DNA from: Hyphomonas polymorpha PS728
GTDB taxonomy: Bacteria; Pseudomonadota; Alphaproteobacteria; Caulobacterales; Hyphomonadaceae
Length of the DNA: 64,000 nucleotides
Direction: 5' to 3'
Assembly (NCBI RefSeq): GCF_000685315.1
Contig: NZ_ARYM01000016.1
Span: 1-64,000, forward strand
Within the stretch, counting starts at the first letter, position 1; each line of letters starts with the position of its first letter. Shown here in pieces: positions 18,780 through 27,640 of this stretch. The notes beneath the pieces were generated by a model, which worked only from the letters and a program-made list of their open reading frames with translations, searched no databases and was not told the DNA's origin. The position numbers and the translations under genes were made by a program.

Positions 18780-20114
18780 ATGTTGCAGCGGCTGGCCTGG
18801 GCAAAATCCGCCGCCTTCAGCGTCCTGATCCTGGCCGCCGCTTGCGGACAGCCCGCCGGCAATTTGGCCGACACTCCCGAAATAGTGGAGACCGAGGCGG
18901 CTGCTCCCGACCCTGCCAAGAGTTTTACCCCCTCCATCCTGGTGATGCTGGACGAGGAGATGGCGGCGGTGGTCCGCCAAAATAAGGTCGCCAGCCTGTC
19001 CTATGTTCTGATCAAGGATGGTGAGCGGGTCGCCAGCGGCTTTCATGGCACGCGCACACTGGATACTGCTGACCCGGTAGATGACCGGACGATTTATCGG
19101 ATCTATTCGATGACTAAGCCGGTGACGGCGGTTGGCCTTCTGATGCTGCATGAAGAAGGCAAGTTCAGCCTCGACGATCCGATCACGAAATTCCTGCCCG
19201 AAATGAGCAAGCTGGAGGTGTTTGACGGACTGTCTGCCGGGAGCATCCGCACACGGCCGGTAAACCATGTGCCGACCATGCGGGAGCTTCTGCTGCACAC
19301 CGCCGGGTTCGGCTATGGCGATGGGCGGCCGGATTATGTCTCGCAGCAGTTTCTGACCCACCAGATCGACAGCGCAGCCTCTTCCGATGAACTCGTGGAA
19401 AAAGTTGCCCGCATCCCCCTGAAATACCAGCCGGGCGAAGCGTGGTCCTATTCCATCGCTTCTGATCTTCAGGGCGTCATCATTGAGCGGATTACCGGCC
19501 AGTCGCTCCAGCAATATCTGGAGGAACGGATATTCGCGCCGCTCGACATGGCGGATACGGGGTTTACCGTTGATGAGGCGGATAGTTCGAGACTGGCCAT
19601 CCTGACGAGCTGGACACCGGAGGCGGGTATGCAACCCCTGCCCGGCCCGATCCAAACATTGCGGGCCGCAGAGGTCGCGCGTTATTCAGGTGGACACGGA
19701 CTTGTTTCGACTATTGCCGACTACGAACGTTTTGCAGCCATGCTGCTCAATGGTGGGTCTCTGGGCGACGTCAGGCTGCTGAAGCCGGAGACGGTTTCAA
19801 TGATGGTGACCAATGGTCTGGCATTTGTGGATGCCAATACCAGGCTGCCGCTCTACCGGCCGTCCGCAGGCATCGGTTACGGGTTTGGTGTGGGCGTTGT
19901 TGATGACACCATTGCATCGGGCCTTGGAGCACCGGAAGGCAGCTTCTTCTGGGATGGCGCTACCGGGACCTGGTTCTGGGTCGATCCCCGGCACGATCTG
20001 ATATTCATTGGTATGCTGCAGAATATGTCCAGCTCGCCCATTCTCATGCGGCGCGCAGCGATGCAGCGTGTATATCATGCGCTGATTACGGACTATTTCC
20101 CCACCCCGCACTGA
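18780..20114 (+). CDS. Serine-hydrolase lipoprotein (class C beta-lactamase fold)
   Basis: The 444-residue protein starts with a lipoprotein signal (SVLILAAAC, lipid cysteine at residue 22), so it is probably anchored in the outer or inner membrane facing the periplasm. It has the S-x-x-K motif S110-MTK with the nucleophile serine, LLLHTAGFGYG, and Y224 in the YSI box that replaces the usual Y-x-N. Members act as esterases, D-peptidases or beta-lactamases; which applies here cannot be told. It is convergent with rlmE, 15 bases away. Confidence 0.85.
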   Translation: MLQRLAWAKSAAFSVLILAAACGQPAGNLADTPEIVETEAAAPDPAKSFTPSILVMLDEEMAAVVRQNKVASLSYVLIKDGERVASGFHGTRTLDTADPVDDRTIYRIYSMTKPVTAVGLLMLHEEGKFSLDDPITKFLPEMSKLEVFDGLSAGSIRTRPVNHVPTMRELLLHTAGFGYGDGRPDYVSQQFLTHQIDSAASSDELVEKVARIPLKYQPGEAWSYSIASDLQGVIIERITGQSLQQYLEERIFAPLDMADTGFTVDEADSSRLAILTSWTPEAGMQPLPGPIQTLRAAEVARYSGGHGLVSTIADYERFAAMLLNGGSLGDVRLLKPETVSMMVTNGLAFVDANTRLPLYRPSAGIGYGFGVGVVDDTIASGLGAPEGSFFWDGATGTWFWVDPRHDLIFIGMLQNMSSSPILMRRAAMQRVYHALITDYFPTPH

Positions 20115-20129
20115 GGGGGGGATCTGCCG

Positions 20130-20834
20130 TTATTTGCGGAAGCCCTTGGCAACCACATAGATTTCGGGGCTGCCAGCGCGGCTGGCGGCTGGCTTGATAT
20201 GCTTCACCGTCCGGAAATGCTGTTTCAACTGGTCAAGCACATCTTTGGTTGCGCCGCCCTGAAACACCTTCGCACAGAACGCGCCGCCTTCGGCGAGATG
20301 TTCGATGGCAAACGCCACCGCCATTTCCACAAGCGCGACGGTGCGCAGATGGTCTGTCTGTTTGTGGCCTGTCGTGTTGGCGGCCATATCGGACAATACA
20401 AGATCCGGCGGCCCAGAAAGGCCGGCGAGCATTTTCTCGACATCCTCAGGATTGTTGACGTCACCTTCGATGATCAGCGCACCTTCAATCGGCACCAGGG
20501 GCAATAGGTCGATCCCCACAACCTCTACCGCGCCTTTCTGCAGCGCCACCTGAATCCAGCCCCCAGGCGCGCATCCCAGATCGACCACACGCTGGCCCTT
20601 GCGCAGGAGCTTGGCGGTCTCATCGATTTCCAGGAGCTTGTAGGACGCGCGCGAGCGATAGCCTTCGTCCTTTGCCTTGCGCACATACGGGTCCTGAAGC
20701 TGACGTTCGATCCAGCGCTTGGAGCTTTCCGTGCGGGCGTTCCGGGCAATCACCTTGCGCTCGGTGGCACGGCGGCCGGAATCCTGCTTCTCCGGGCCCG
20801 GCCCCTTCCATCGCCGCCTGTCGTCATCACTCAT
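20130..20834 (-). CDS. rlmE: 23S rRNA 2'-O-methyltransferase RlmE (FtsJ)
   Basis: RlmE methylates the ribose of U2552 in the A-loop of 23S rRNA. The 234-residue frame has RSRASYKLLEIDE, the SAM site VVDLGCAPGGW, DLVLSDMAANTTGHKQTDHL and CAKVFQGG, which contain the expected K-D-K active-site residues. The basic N-terminal extension of about 35 residues is common in alphaproteobacteria. The ATG at 20834 follows AGGAGA and overlaps the ppx end by eight bases, so the two are translation-coupled. Confidence 0.93.
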   Translation of the reverse strand: MSDDDRRRWKGPGPEKQDSGRRATERKVIARNARTESSKRWIERQLQDPYVRKAKDEGYRSRASYKLLEIDETAKLLRKGQRVVDLGCAPGGWIQVALQKGAVEVVGIDLLPLVPIEGALIIEGDVNNPEDVEKMLAGLSGPPDLVLSDMAANTTGHKQTDHLRTVALVEMAVAFAIEHLAEGGAFCAKVFQGGATKDVLDQLKQHFRTVKHIKPAASRAGSPEIYVVAKGFRK

Positions 20835-21927
20835 TTGGAGTCTCCTGAAGGCTGGGGCGGCGCCCCTTGCGGCGGCGGTTCCGGTTTCTGGGTTGACCAT
20901 ACATCATCGACAGCAAAAGTCCCTCCCGCAGGCCGCGGTCGGCCACGCGCAGGCGGGTGCCTTCGAAAGCTTCCCACACGGCCTGCATGATCGAGCAGCC
21001 CGCCAGCATCAGCGGCGCCCGTTCTTCCCCGATGGTCGGCAGCCTGGCGCGGCCAGCGACACCAAGTTCTCGCAACATATCGATCGTTGCACTGCCCTCC
21101 GCCCGGCTCATCCAGGCGCCATCCACCTTGTCCCGCCGGTACCGATCCAGCTTCAGGTGGACACCGGCAAGACAGGTTACCGTTCCCGACGTCCCGATAA
21201 GGTAGCCTTCGTCAGCGGCGAGGCGTTCCTGGACTGCCGCCAGCCCCGGCCAGGAGGCAACAATCCCCCGCGCGCGGGCCAGCATCAGCGGCCAGGCTTC
21301 AGCCTCTTCATGCTCGCGGAAAGCGTCGCTCATCGTGACGACGCCCATCTTGAGACTTGTCCAGTCGATGATCGGCGCGCGGTTAAGCATTCCCTTGAGG
21401 CCCTGCCCCCGCGTGGCTTCCGCATCCAGAAGCGACAGCTCGGTGGAGCCTCCGCCAATATCGACCACCAGCACGGATTTGGCGGGGGCGACCAGCAGGT
21501 CATGGCAGCCGATCGTGGCTAGCCGGGCCTCTTCCTTGGCGCCGATCACCTTGAACGTGAGCCCCGTTTCGGAATGCACCCTCTGGATGAATTCAGCGCC
21601 ATTCTCTGCTTTGCGGCATGCCTCGGTGGCGATGCATCTGACGCGCCCGACCCCGTGATGGCGCAATTTGCGCCGGATCACATGCAGCGCGTCCAGCGCG
21701 CGTTCGATCGCAGCATCGGAAAGCCGGCCGGTATCGTGAAGCCCCTCGCCCAGACGCGCGATCTGGGAATGCGAATCCACCACGCGAAACGTCTGCCCGC
21801 GCGGCTCTGCCACCAGCAGGCGGCAATTATTGGTGCCCAAATCGACCGCAGCATATAGCGGGCGACTGGTGGTGGGGCGGGCCTGCGCGCGTTTGGGCGG
21901 CCCTCCCCTGTCTTTTTTGTCAGCCAT
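20827..21927 (-). CDS. Ppx/GppA-family phosphatase
   Basis: The 366-residue protein belongs to the exopolyphosphatase/guanosine-pentaphosphatase family of the actin-like ATPase fold. It shows the phosphate-binding loop AAVDLGTNNCRLLVA, EEARLATIG, the second loop VLVVDIGGGSTELSLL and IGTSGTVTCLAG. It lacks the C-terminal HD-like domain of the long E. coli enzymes, as is usual in this group, so polyphosphate versus pppGpp preference is open. The ATG at 21927 is preferred to the one at 21957. It is the first gene of a ppx-rlmE pair and diverges from hspQ. Confidence 0.88.
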   Translation of the reverse strand: MADKKDRGGPPKRAQARPTTSRPLYAAVDLGTNNCRLLVAEPRGQTFRVVDSHSQIARLGEGLHDTGRLSDAAIERALDALHVIRRKLRHHGVGRVRCIATEACRKAENGAEFIQRVHSETGLTFKVIGAKEEARLATIGCHDLLVAPAKSVLVVDIGGGSTELSLLDAEATRGQGLKGMLNRAPIIDWTSLKMGVVTMSDAFREHEEAEAWPLMLARARGIVASWPGLAAVQERLAADEGYLIGTSGTVTCLAGVHLKLDRYRRDKVDGAWMSRAEGSATIDMLRELGVAGRARLPTIGEERAPLMLAGCSIMQAVWEAFEGTRLRVADRGLREGLLLSMMYGQPRNRNRRRKGRRPSLQETPNE

Positions 21928-21978
21928 GGTGTGGCCCGAATGGAAAACTTGAGGCAATGTCTACCACAGGAGATGAAA

Positions 21979-22431
21979 ATGACCAGTAGACGCGGCCGAA
22001 CCGCATGGTTGAAAAAGATCTTCCGTAAACGGGGGCAGCCGGCGGAGGCAGAACCGCTTTTGCTCGTTGATCCGGTCGATACCAACTATTTCTACAATAC
22101 CATTTCCCGGCACGAGGCGCGTTTCCAGATCGGCCAGGTGGTGCGCCACAAGCTGTTTCCGTTCCGGGGCGTCATTTTTGATGTCGATCCGCAGTTTGCA
22201 AATACCGACGAGTGGTATGAGTCGATCCCGGAGGAAGTGCGCCCGCGCAAGGACCAGCCTTTCTACCATCTCTTCGCGGAGAACGACCGGACCCACTACA
22301 TTGCTTATGTGTCCGAACAGAACCTGATACCCGACGATTCCGATGTTCCCTTGAGCCACCCTGATATTCCGGAATGGTTCACGATGACCGGAACGGGCAC
22401 TTACGAGCTCAAGAAGCACGCAACCAACTAA
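21979..22431 (+). CDS. hspQ: Heat-shock protein HspQ (YccV-like)
   Basis: The 150-residue product carries the HspQ/YccV domain at about residues 45-145 (ARFQIGQVVRHKLFPFRGVI, DQPFYHLFAENDRTHYIAYV). In E. coli HspQ binds hemimethylated DNA and promotes degradation of mutant DnaA, and it is a specificity factor for the Lon protease in related bacteria. The start at 21979 follows AGGAG with a six-base gap. The N-terminal ~40 residues are basic and not part of the domain. It is convergent with hldE, 15 bases away. Confidence 0.9.
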   Translation: MTSRRGRTAWLKKIFRKRGQPAEAEPLLLVDPVDTNYFYNTISRHEARFQIGQVVRHKLFPFRGVIFDVDPQFANTDEWYESIPEEVRPRKDQPFYHLFAENDRTHYIAYVSEQNLIPDDSDVPLSHPDIPEWFTMTGTGTYELKKHATN

Positions 22432-22446
22432 GGTGCCCGCTGCGAG

Positions 22447-23907
22447 CTAGGTTCCGCTGGTGCTGCGCGCGATGGTTGCCGTTGTGGAGTGGCCTGGCAC
22501 CAGGGGCACAATGACGACTTCGCCGCCGCGCGCTTCCACAATATCGGCGCCCACGATCGTTTCTTTCGTATAGTCACCGCCCTTGACCAGCACATCCGGC
22601 TTCAGGGCCGTGATGACTTCCAGGGGCGTATCGGTATCGAAGATGGTGACCCCATCCACCGCGCTGAGGGCGGCAAGCACGTCAGCGCGGGCCTGTTCGG
22701 TGTTGATCGGGCGCTGGGGGCCTTTAAGGCGCTTCACCGAGGCATCCGAGTTCAATCCGATAATCAACCGGTCGCAATGGGACCGGGCTTGTTCAATGAC
22801 GCGGATATGGCCCGGATGCAGGATATCGAAACACCCGTTGGTGAAGCCGATTCGCAGGCCTGCAGCGCGCCAGCGTTCGGCCTGGCCGATCATGGCATCG
22901 ATCGGCAACACGCCGGCGCGTCCGGCGGGGCCGAAATCCGTCAGCGCCGCTTTGACCTCTTCTGCAGTGACCGTTGCAGTTCCAGACTTCCCAACAGCAA
23001 TACCAGAGGCAGCGATGGCCATGCTGACGGCCTCCTCCAGCGTGCCACCGCCGGCAATGGCGGCCGCCAGCGCCGCCAGGCTGGTATCGCCCGCGCCGGA
23101 GACGTCGAAGACTTCCCGTGCGCGGCCGGCTTCGTGATGAACCTTGCGGTCCGGACCGATGAGGGAAATGCCTCTGGCGGCGCGGGTGACGACCACGGCC
23201 TTTGCCGGGAGGATTTCCAGAGCGCTGCGCAACGCCCAGCTGGCTTCTTCGTCTGTGCTAACGCTGAGACCTGTGGCGGCAGCAAGCTCGGAGGCGTTGG
23301 GCTTGAGGATATCGACAGCGCCGTATCGGGCAAAGTCCCTGCCCTTCGGGTCTGCGATCACGGGGATCTTATGATCTGCTGCAATCTGCAGGATTGCCGC
23401 CAGAAGCCGGTCTGTGAGCAGTCCCTTGGCATAGTCTGAAATGAGGATAGCGGCGGCGCCTTCGGCTTCAGCCGCGACGATGCCTATCAGTTCGGTTTCT
23501 GTCGTTTCGCTGATGGGCGCGGCATTTTCCGTATCGACGCGCAAAAGCTGGTGTCCGCCGGCCACAAAGCGGCTTTTGAGGGTCGTGGGGCGGCCTTCCA
23601 GGGTCACGAGATGGACGGAAATGGACACATCCTGGACAAATCTGGACAGAAGTTCCCTGCCGGCGTCGTCATCTCCGCGTGCCCCGATCAATACGGGGGC
23701 GAGGCCCAGAGACGCAAGGTTGCGGGCGACGTTTGCTGCCCCGCCGGGCATGGCGGCATCGCGGCTGTAGCGCAGCACCGGAACGGGCGCTTCAGGGGAA
23801 ATGCGTTCAACGGCGCCATAGATGAACCGGTCGAGCATCACGTCGCCAATGCAGAGGACGCGCTTTCCGGTGGCCTGATCCAGAAGCCCTGAGAGTCGGG
23901 ATGACAT
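22447..23907 (-). CDS. hldE: Bifunctional heptose kinase/adenylyltransferase HldE
   Basis: HldE makes ADP-heptose for the LPS inner core. The N-terminal ribokinase-like domain (residues ~1-310) shows PGGAANVARNLASLG and the anion-hole motif VSGAGDTSLAAL. The C-terminal nucleotidyltransferase domain (~340-480) shows GFTNGCFDILHPGHIR and LNSDASVKRLKG. The 486 residues match the fused form of the family. The ATG at 23907 opens the normal N-terminus; the longer frame to 24030 would reach into the phrB promoter region. Confidence 0.95.
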   Translation of the reverse strand: MSSRLSGLLDQATGKRVLCIGDVMLDRFIYGAVERISPEAPVPVLRYSRDAAMPGGAANVARNLASLGLAPVLIGARGDDDAGRELLSRFVQDVSISVHLVTLEGRPTTLKSRFVAGGHQLLRVDTENAAPISETTETELIGIVAAEAEGAAAILISDYAKGLLTDRLLAAILQIAADHKIPVIADPKGRDFARYGAVDILKPNASELAAATGLSVSTDEEASWALRSALEILPAKAVVVTRAARGISLIGPDRKVHHEAGRAREVFDVSGAGDTSLAALAAAIAGGGTLEEAVSMAIAASGIAVGKSGTATVTAEEVKAALTDFGPAGRAGVLPIDAMIGQAERWRAAGLRIGFTNGCFDILHPGHIRVIEQARSHCDRLIIGLNSDASVKRLKGPQRPINTEQARADVLAALSAVDGVTIFDTDTPLEVITALKPDVLVKGGDYTKETIVGADIVEARGGEVVIVPLVPGHSTTATIARSTSGT

Positions 23908-23997
23908 GAAGCGCAGGCCTCCGGTGAAAACAAAATTGCCTCTGCAGCAGGCTATAACGGCGCGTCCGGGTAAGCGAAAGCGCTGGCCGTCATCTGG

Positions 23998-24026
23998 TGA
24001 TCCAGTCTGCGATTCAAGGCGTAAGA
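23998..24026 (+). promoter_or_regulatory. RpoE (ECF sigma)-type promoter of the photolyase operon
   Basis: TGATCC (23998-24003), exactly 18 bases, then TAAGA (24022-24026) is identical to the consensus I know for the singlet-oxygen sigma factor RpoE of Rhodobacter sphaeroides. It lies 37 bases upstream of the phrB start in the right direction, and the genes behind it are of the kind that regulon contains. The sigma factor gene itself is not in the window. Confidence 0.75.
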
Positions 24027-24063
24027 CCATCGTTACCAGATATTTGCCCAGACCGGTCAGTTC

Positions 24064-25521
24064 ATGCCTTCTCCCGCACCCGCAATTCTATGGTTCAGGG
24101 AAGACCTGAGATTAACGGACAACCCGGCCCTGGACATGGCGGTAGCCAGCGACAGGCCGCTGATCTGCCTCTATATCCTGGAGATGGGTGACAGCGCGCC
24201 GCGCCCGCTGGGCGCCGCCAGCCGGTGGTGGCTGAACCGGAGCCTTTCCGAACTCGCTGCATCCCTGGAAGCGATTGGCGGATCGCTGGTGCTGCGCGCG
24301 GGCCCAGCCGAGCGCGTGCTTGCCACGCTAATTCAGGAGACCGGCGCGGAGGCCGTATTCTGGAACCGCCGCTATAGTCTTCCCGAGCGGGAGACCGACG
24401 CCGCCATCAAGAAGGCGCTGAAGGACAAGGGCATTGAATGCCAGAGCTTCAATGGCCGCCTGCTGATGGAGCCCTGGGAGCTGAAAACCGGCAGCGGTGG
24501 CTGGTACAAGGTATTCACGCCTTTCTGGCGTGCATTGCAGGCGAGCTACAAAGCCCCTGCTCCGCTCGCAGCCCCCAAACAGATCAAGGCCGCAGCAGCC
24601 GATAGCGAAGCGCTTTCTTCCTGGAAGCTGCACCCAGAAAAACCGGACTGGTCTGGCGGGCTTGCCGAAGCCTGGACACCGGGAGAGCGCGGCGCCATGG
24701 ACCGCCTTGAGGCGTTCCTCGATGGGCCCGTCAGCCGCTATGCCGATACCCGTAACCTACCTGGAGAACCGGACGGCACGTCACGCCTTTCGCCTCATCT
24801 GAGGTTTGGCGAGATTGGTCCGGCGCAGGTCTGGCGGGCGGTGCAGGCGCGCCTTGCGGCCGGAAGGGTGGATGAAAATTCTGCCCGCGTGTTCCTGTCC
24901 GAGATTGTCTGGCGGGAGTTTTCCTACACCCTGCTCTACTACAATCCCGGCCTCGCCACGGACAACTATAACGCCAATTTCAACCGGATGGGCTGGCGCC
25001 GCAGCGATGCTGATTACACGGCCTGGAGCCGAGGCCGGACAGGCTATCCCATCGTGGATGCCGGGATGCGGGAACTTTGGCATACAGGCTGGATGCACAA
25101 CCGTGTACGGATGATTGTCGCCTCCATGCTGACCAAACATCTGCTTCTGCCCTGGCAGAAGGGCGAGGAGTGGTTCTGGGATACGCTGGTGGATGCAGAC
25201 CCGGCCTCCAATCCGGCGAGTTGGCAATGGACGGCGGGCAGCGGCGCGGATGCTGCCCCCTATTTCCGCGTATTCAACCCGATCAGCCAGGGGCAGAAAT
25301 TTGACAGCGCCGGTGACTATGTTCGCCGCTGGTGCCCGGAATTGGCGCGCCTGCCAGATAAATATCTGCACGCGCCTTTCGAGGCCGACGCGCAGACGCT
25401 GTCCAAAGCCGACGTAAAGCTGGGCACGACCTATCCCAAACCCATCATCGACCATGCCGTGGGCCGCCAACGCGCGCTGGACGCGTATAAAGCCCTCAAA
25501 GAGGATCAAGCCGCAGAATGA
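24064..25521 (+). CDS. phrB: Deoxyribodipyrimidine photolyase
   Basis: The 485-residue flavoprotein repairs UV-made cyclobutane pyrimidine dimers with light. The N-terminal antenna domain starts AILWFREDLRLTDNPAL. The FAD-binding C-terminal domain shows LSPHLRFGEIGP, WREFSYTLLYY, GYPIVDAGMRELWHTGWMHN and ADPASNPASWQWTAGSG, all signatures of the class I CPD photolyases. It is the first of four genes with four-base overlaps behind an RpoE-type promoter, so it is probably induced by light stress. The ribosome site is weak. Confidence 0.95.
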   Translation: MPSPAPAILWFREDLRLTDNPALDMAVASDRPLICLYILEMGDSAPRPLGAASRWWLNRSLSELAASLEAIGGSLVLRAGPAERVLATLIQETGAEAVFWNRRYSLPERETDAAIKKALKDKGIECQSFNGRLLMEPWELKTGSGGWYKVFTPFWRALQASYKAPAPLAAPKQIKAAAADSEALSSWKLHPEKPDWSGGLAEAWTPGERGAMDRLEAFLDGPVSRYADTRNLPGEPDGTSRLSPHLRFGEIGPAQVWRAVQARLAAGRVDENSARVFLSEIVWREFSYTLLYYNPGLATDNYNANFNRMGWRRSDADYTAWSRGRTGYPIVDAGMRELWHTGWMHNRVRMIVASMLTKHLLLPWQKGEEWFWDTLVDADPASNPASWQWTAGSGADAAPYFRVFNPISQGQKFDSAGDYVRRWCPELARLPDKYLHAPFEADAQTLSKADVKLGTTYPKPIIDHAVGRQRALDAYKALKEDQAAE

Positions 25522-26834
25522 AGAAGATAGCGATCATCGGGGCAGGCATTTCTGGCCTGGGGGCGGCCTGGGCGCTTAAGAATGTGGCAGATGTAACCGT
25601 GTTCGAAAAGGACGCGCGCGCCGGCGGCCATGCAAGTACGCATGTGTTCGACTATGACGGTCATCAGACGGCGGTAGATCTTGGTTTCATTGTCTATAAC
25701 GCGCTGAATTATCCGAACCTCATCGCCTTCTTCGAAGAGCTCGGCGTGCAGACACAGGCGTCGGACATGAGCTTCGCTGTGTCTGATCCTGTTGGCTGGG
25801 AATGGGCCTCTACCCTGCCCGGCCTGTTTGCGCAGAAGCGGAATATCCTCAATCCGGACTTCCACCGCTTCTGGCAGACCATCCTGAAATTCAACAATAC
25901 CGCACGGGCAGAACTGGCTGCGGGAAATGTGCGCGAAACCACGCTGGGCGCCTGGTTGGACCGGCACAGCTATGACGAAGCATTCCGCCGCAATTATATC
26001 CTGCCGATGGGCGCGGCGATCTGGTCTACGCCGGAACGCGAGATGCTGAACTATCCCGCGCAGAGCTTTTTCCAGTTCTTCGACAATCACCGGTTGATGC
26101 ACAAAGAGCGTCCGAAATGGCGCACGGTGACGGGCGGCAGCCAGAGCTATGTGACGAAGGCCGTAGACGGATTGGGCGGGCGTGTCCGAACGGGCACGGG
26201 CGTCTCCCGCCTATATCCTGTCGGAGGCCGGACAGCGGTTGTTCTGGAAAGTGGGCATACAGAGGTTTTTGATGCGGTCATCCTGGCTGCGCATTCCGAC
26301 CAATCTCTCCGTATGATCCAGGCAGATTATGAGGATCAGGCCTTTGCGCTCCGCTCCATCCGTTATCGCCCGAACAGTATCTGGCTGCACCGGGACCCCT
26401 CGCTGATGCCAAAGCGGCGCAGCGCCTGGGCGAGTTGGAACGTCCTCAAGCAGGAAGGCGAAGATATCTGCCTGACCTACTGGATGAACCGCCTTCAGGG
26501 GCTCGACCCTTCGCGGCCATTGTTCATAACCCTGAACCCTGCCATGCCGCCAAAGGAAGAGCTGACCTTCCTTCACTATACGTTCGATCATCCCCAGTTT
26601 GACGCTGCGGCCGAAGCGGCCGTGCGCAGCCTCAAGCGCATTCAGGGCAAGGATAATCTCTGGTTTGCCGGCGCCTGGATGGGGCGCGGATTTCATGAGG
26701 ATGGGCTGAAATCGGGCCTTTCTGCTGCGCTGTCTCTTGGGGGCCGTGTTTCCTGGCAGACGGACGGTCTTGAAACCTGGACTCCTACCCACAGCCCTCC
26801 TGTGGTACATATTGCGGCGGAGGTATCTGCTTGA
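25518..26834 (+). CDS. FAD-dependent amine-oxidase-like oxidoreductase
   Basis: The 438-residue protein has an N-terminal Rossmann FAD loop (IAIIGAGISGLGAAWALKN) and RAGGHA, and continues as a flavin amine oxidase-type enzyme. The C-terminal part has RYRPNSIWLHRDPSLMP and NLWFAGAWMGRGFHEDGL. Relatives next to CFA-synthase-like genes act on membrane fatty acids; in Rhodobacter sphaeroides such flavoproteins belong to furan fatty acid synthesis (the Ufa system). The substrate here is inferred from context only. Start and stop overlap phrB and the DUF1365 gene by four bases each. Confidence 0.82.
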   Translation: MKKIAIIGAGISGLGAAWALKNVADVTVFEKDARAGGHASTHVFDYDGHQTAVDLGFIVYNALNYPNLIAFFEELGVQTQASDMSFAVSDPVGWEWASTLPGLFAQKRNILNPDFHRFWQTILKFNNTARAELAAGNVRETTLGAWLDRHSYDEAFRRNYILPMGAAIWSTPEREMLNYPAQSFFQFFDNHRLMHKERPKWRTVTGGSQSYVTKAVDGLGGRVRTGTGVSRLYPVGGRTAVVLESGHTEVFDAVILAAHSDQSLRMIQADYEDQAFALRSIRYRPNSIWLHRDPSLMPKRRSAWASWNVLKQEGEDICLTYWMNRLQGLDPSRPLFITLNPAMPPKEELTFLHYTFDHPQFDAAAEAAVRSLKRIQGKDNLWFAGAWMGRGFHEDGLKSGLSAALSLGGRVSWQTDGLETWTPTHSPPVVHIAAEVSA

Positions 26835-27640
26835 CCGCGCCTGCTCTCCGGCTTTGGACCGGCAAGACGGTCCATCATCGCTACGCCCCTTTCGAGCGGC
26901 GCTTCACGTACGATATTGCTCTGATTGATCTCGATATAGACAGGCTTGCCGAAGCCGGCGCGCAATCCCGCCTGTTTTCCGTGGGGCGGCCGGGGGTATT
27001 TTCCTTCCGGCCGGAGGACCACGGAGACAAGACAAAAGGCGCGCCGCTGCGCCCGTGGGCCGAAGGCATGTTCGGTAAGGCGGACGTGAGCCTGGATGGC
27101 GGCGCCATCCGGCTGGTGACGTTTCCGCGCCACCTCTTCTACAAGTTTGCACCCTTGTCGCTCTGGTATGGATACGGACCGGACGGGGCTCTGCGCGGCA
27201 TCATCTATGAAGTGAACAACACTTTCGGTGAGTGCCACTGCTATGTGGCCGCAACCGGCCCTGACCGGTCAGAGCATGAGGCCGAGAAAACGTTTCATGT
27301 ATCGCCCTTCATGGACGTTTCCGGCCGGTACCGCTTCACGCTGCGGGCGCCGGACGGAAAGCTGCGCGTGACCGTCGAGAACTGGAACGAGGGCACACGT
27401 AGCCATATGGCGAATATCAACGCCGTGGAGATGCCGGCCACCACCGCAAACCTGATACGGCTGGCCCTCGTGCAACCCTTTTCGTCCTTCGGCGTTACAG
27501 TTGGGATTCACTGGCAGGCCCTGAAGATATGGATCAAGGGGGCCGTCTACCGCAGGAAACCCGAGGCACCCGGTAGGATGGCGACGATAGCGACGAGCGT
27601 TCCCGTTAAAGCATCCCTCCACAGCGGAGAGCCGGTATGA
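26831..27640 (+). CDS. DUF1365 protein
   Basis: The 269-residue protein belongs to DUF1365, seen by the segments GKTVHHRYAPFERRFTY, FYKFAPLSLWYGYGPDG and IIYEVNNTFGECHCYV. The family has no proven reaction but nearly always sits between an FAD oxidoreductase and a CFA-synthase-like gene, so a role in modifying or delivering membrane lipids is likely. Translation seems to start at a TTG that overlaps the previous stop (TTGA). It overlaps the next gene by four bases. Confidence 0.85.
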   Translation: MTAPALRLWTGKTVHHRYAPFERRFTYDIALIDLDIDRLAEAGAQSRLFSVGRPGVFSFRPEDHGDKTKGAPLRPWAEGMFGKADVSLDGGAIRLVTFPRHLFYKFAPLSLWYGYGPDGALRGIIYEVNNTFGECHCYVAATGPDRSEHEAEKTFHVSPFMDVSGRYRFTLRAPDGKLRVTVENWNEGTRSHMANINAVEMPATTANLIRLALVQPFSSFGVTVGIHWQALKIWIKGAVYRRKPEAPGRMATIATSVPVKASLHSGEPV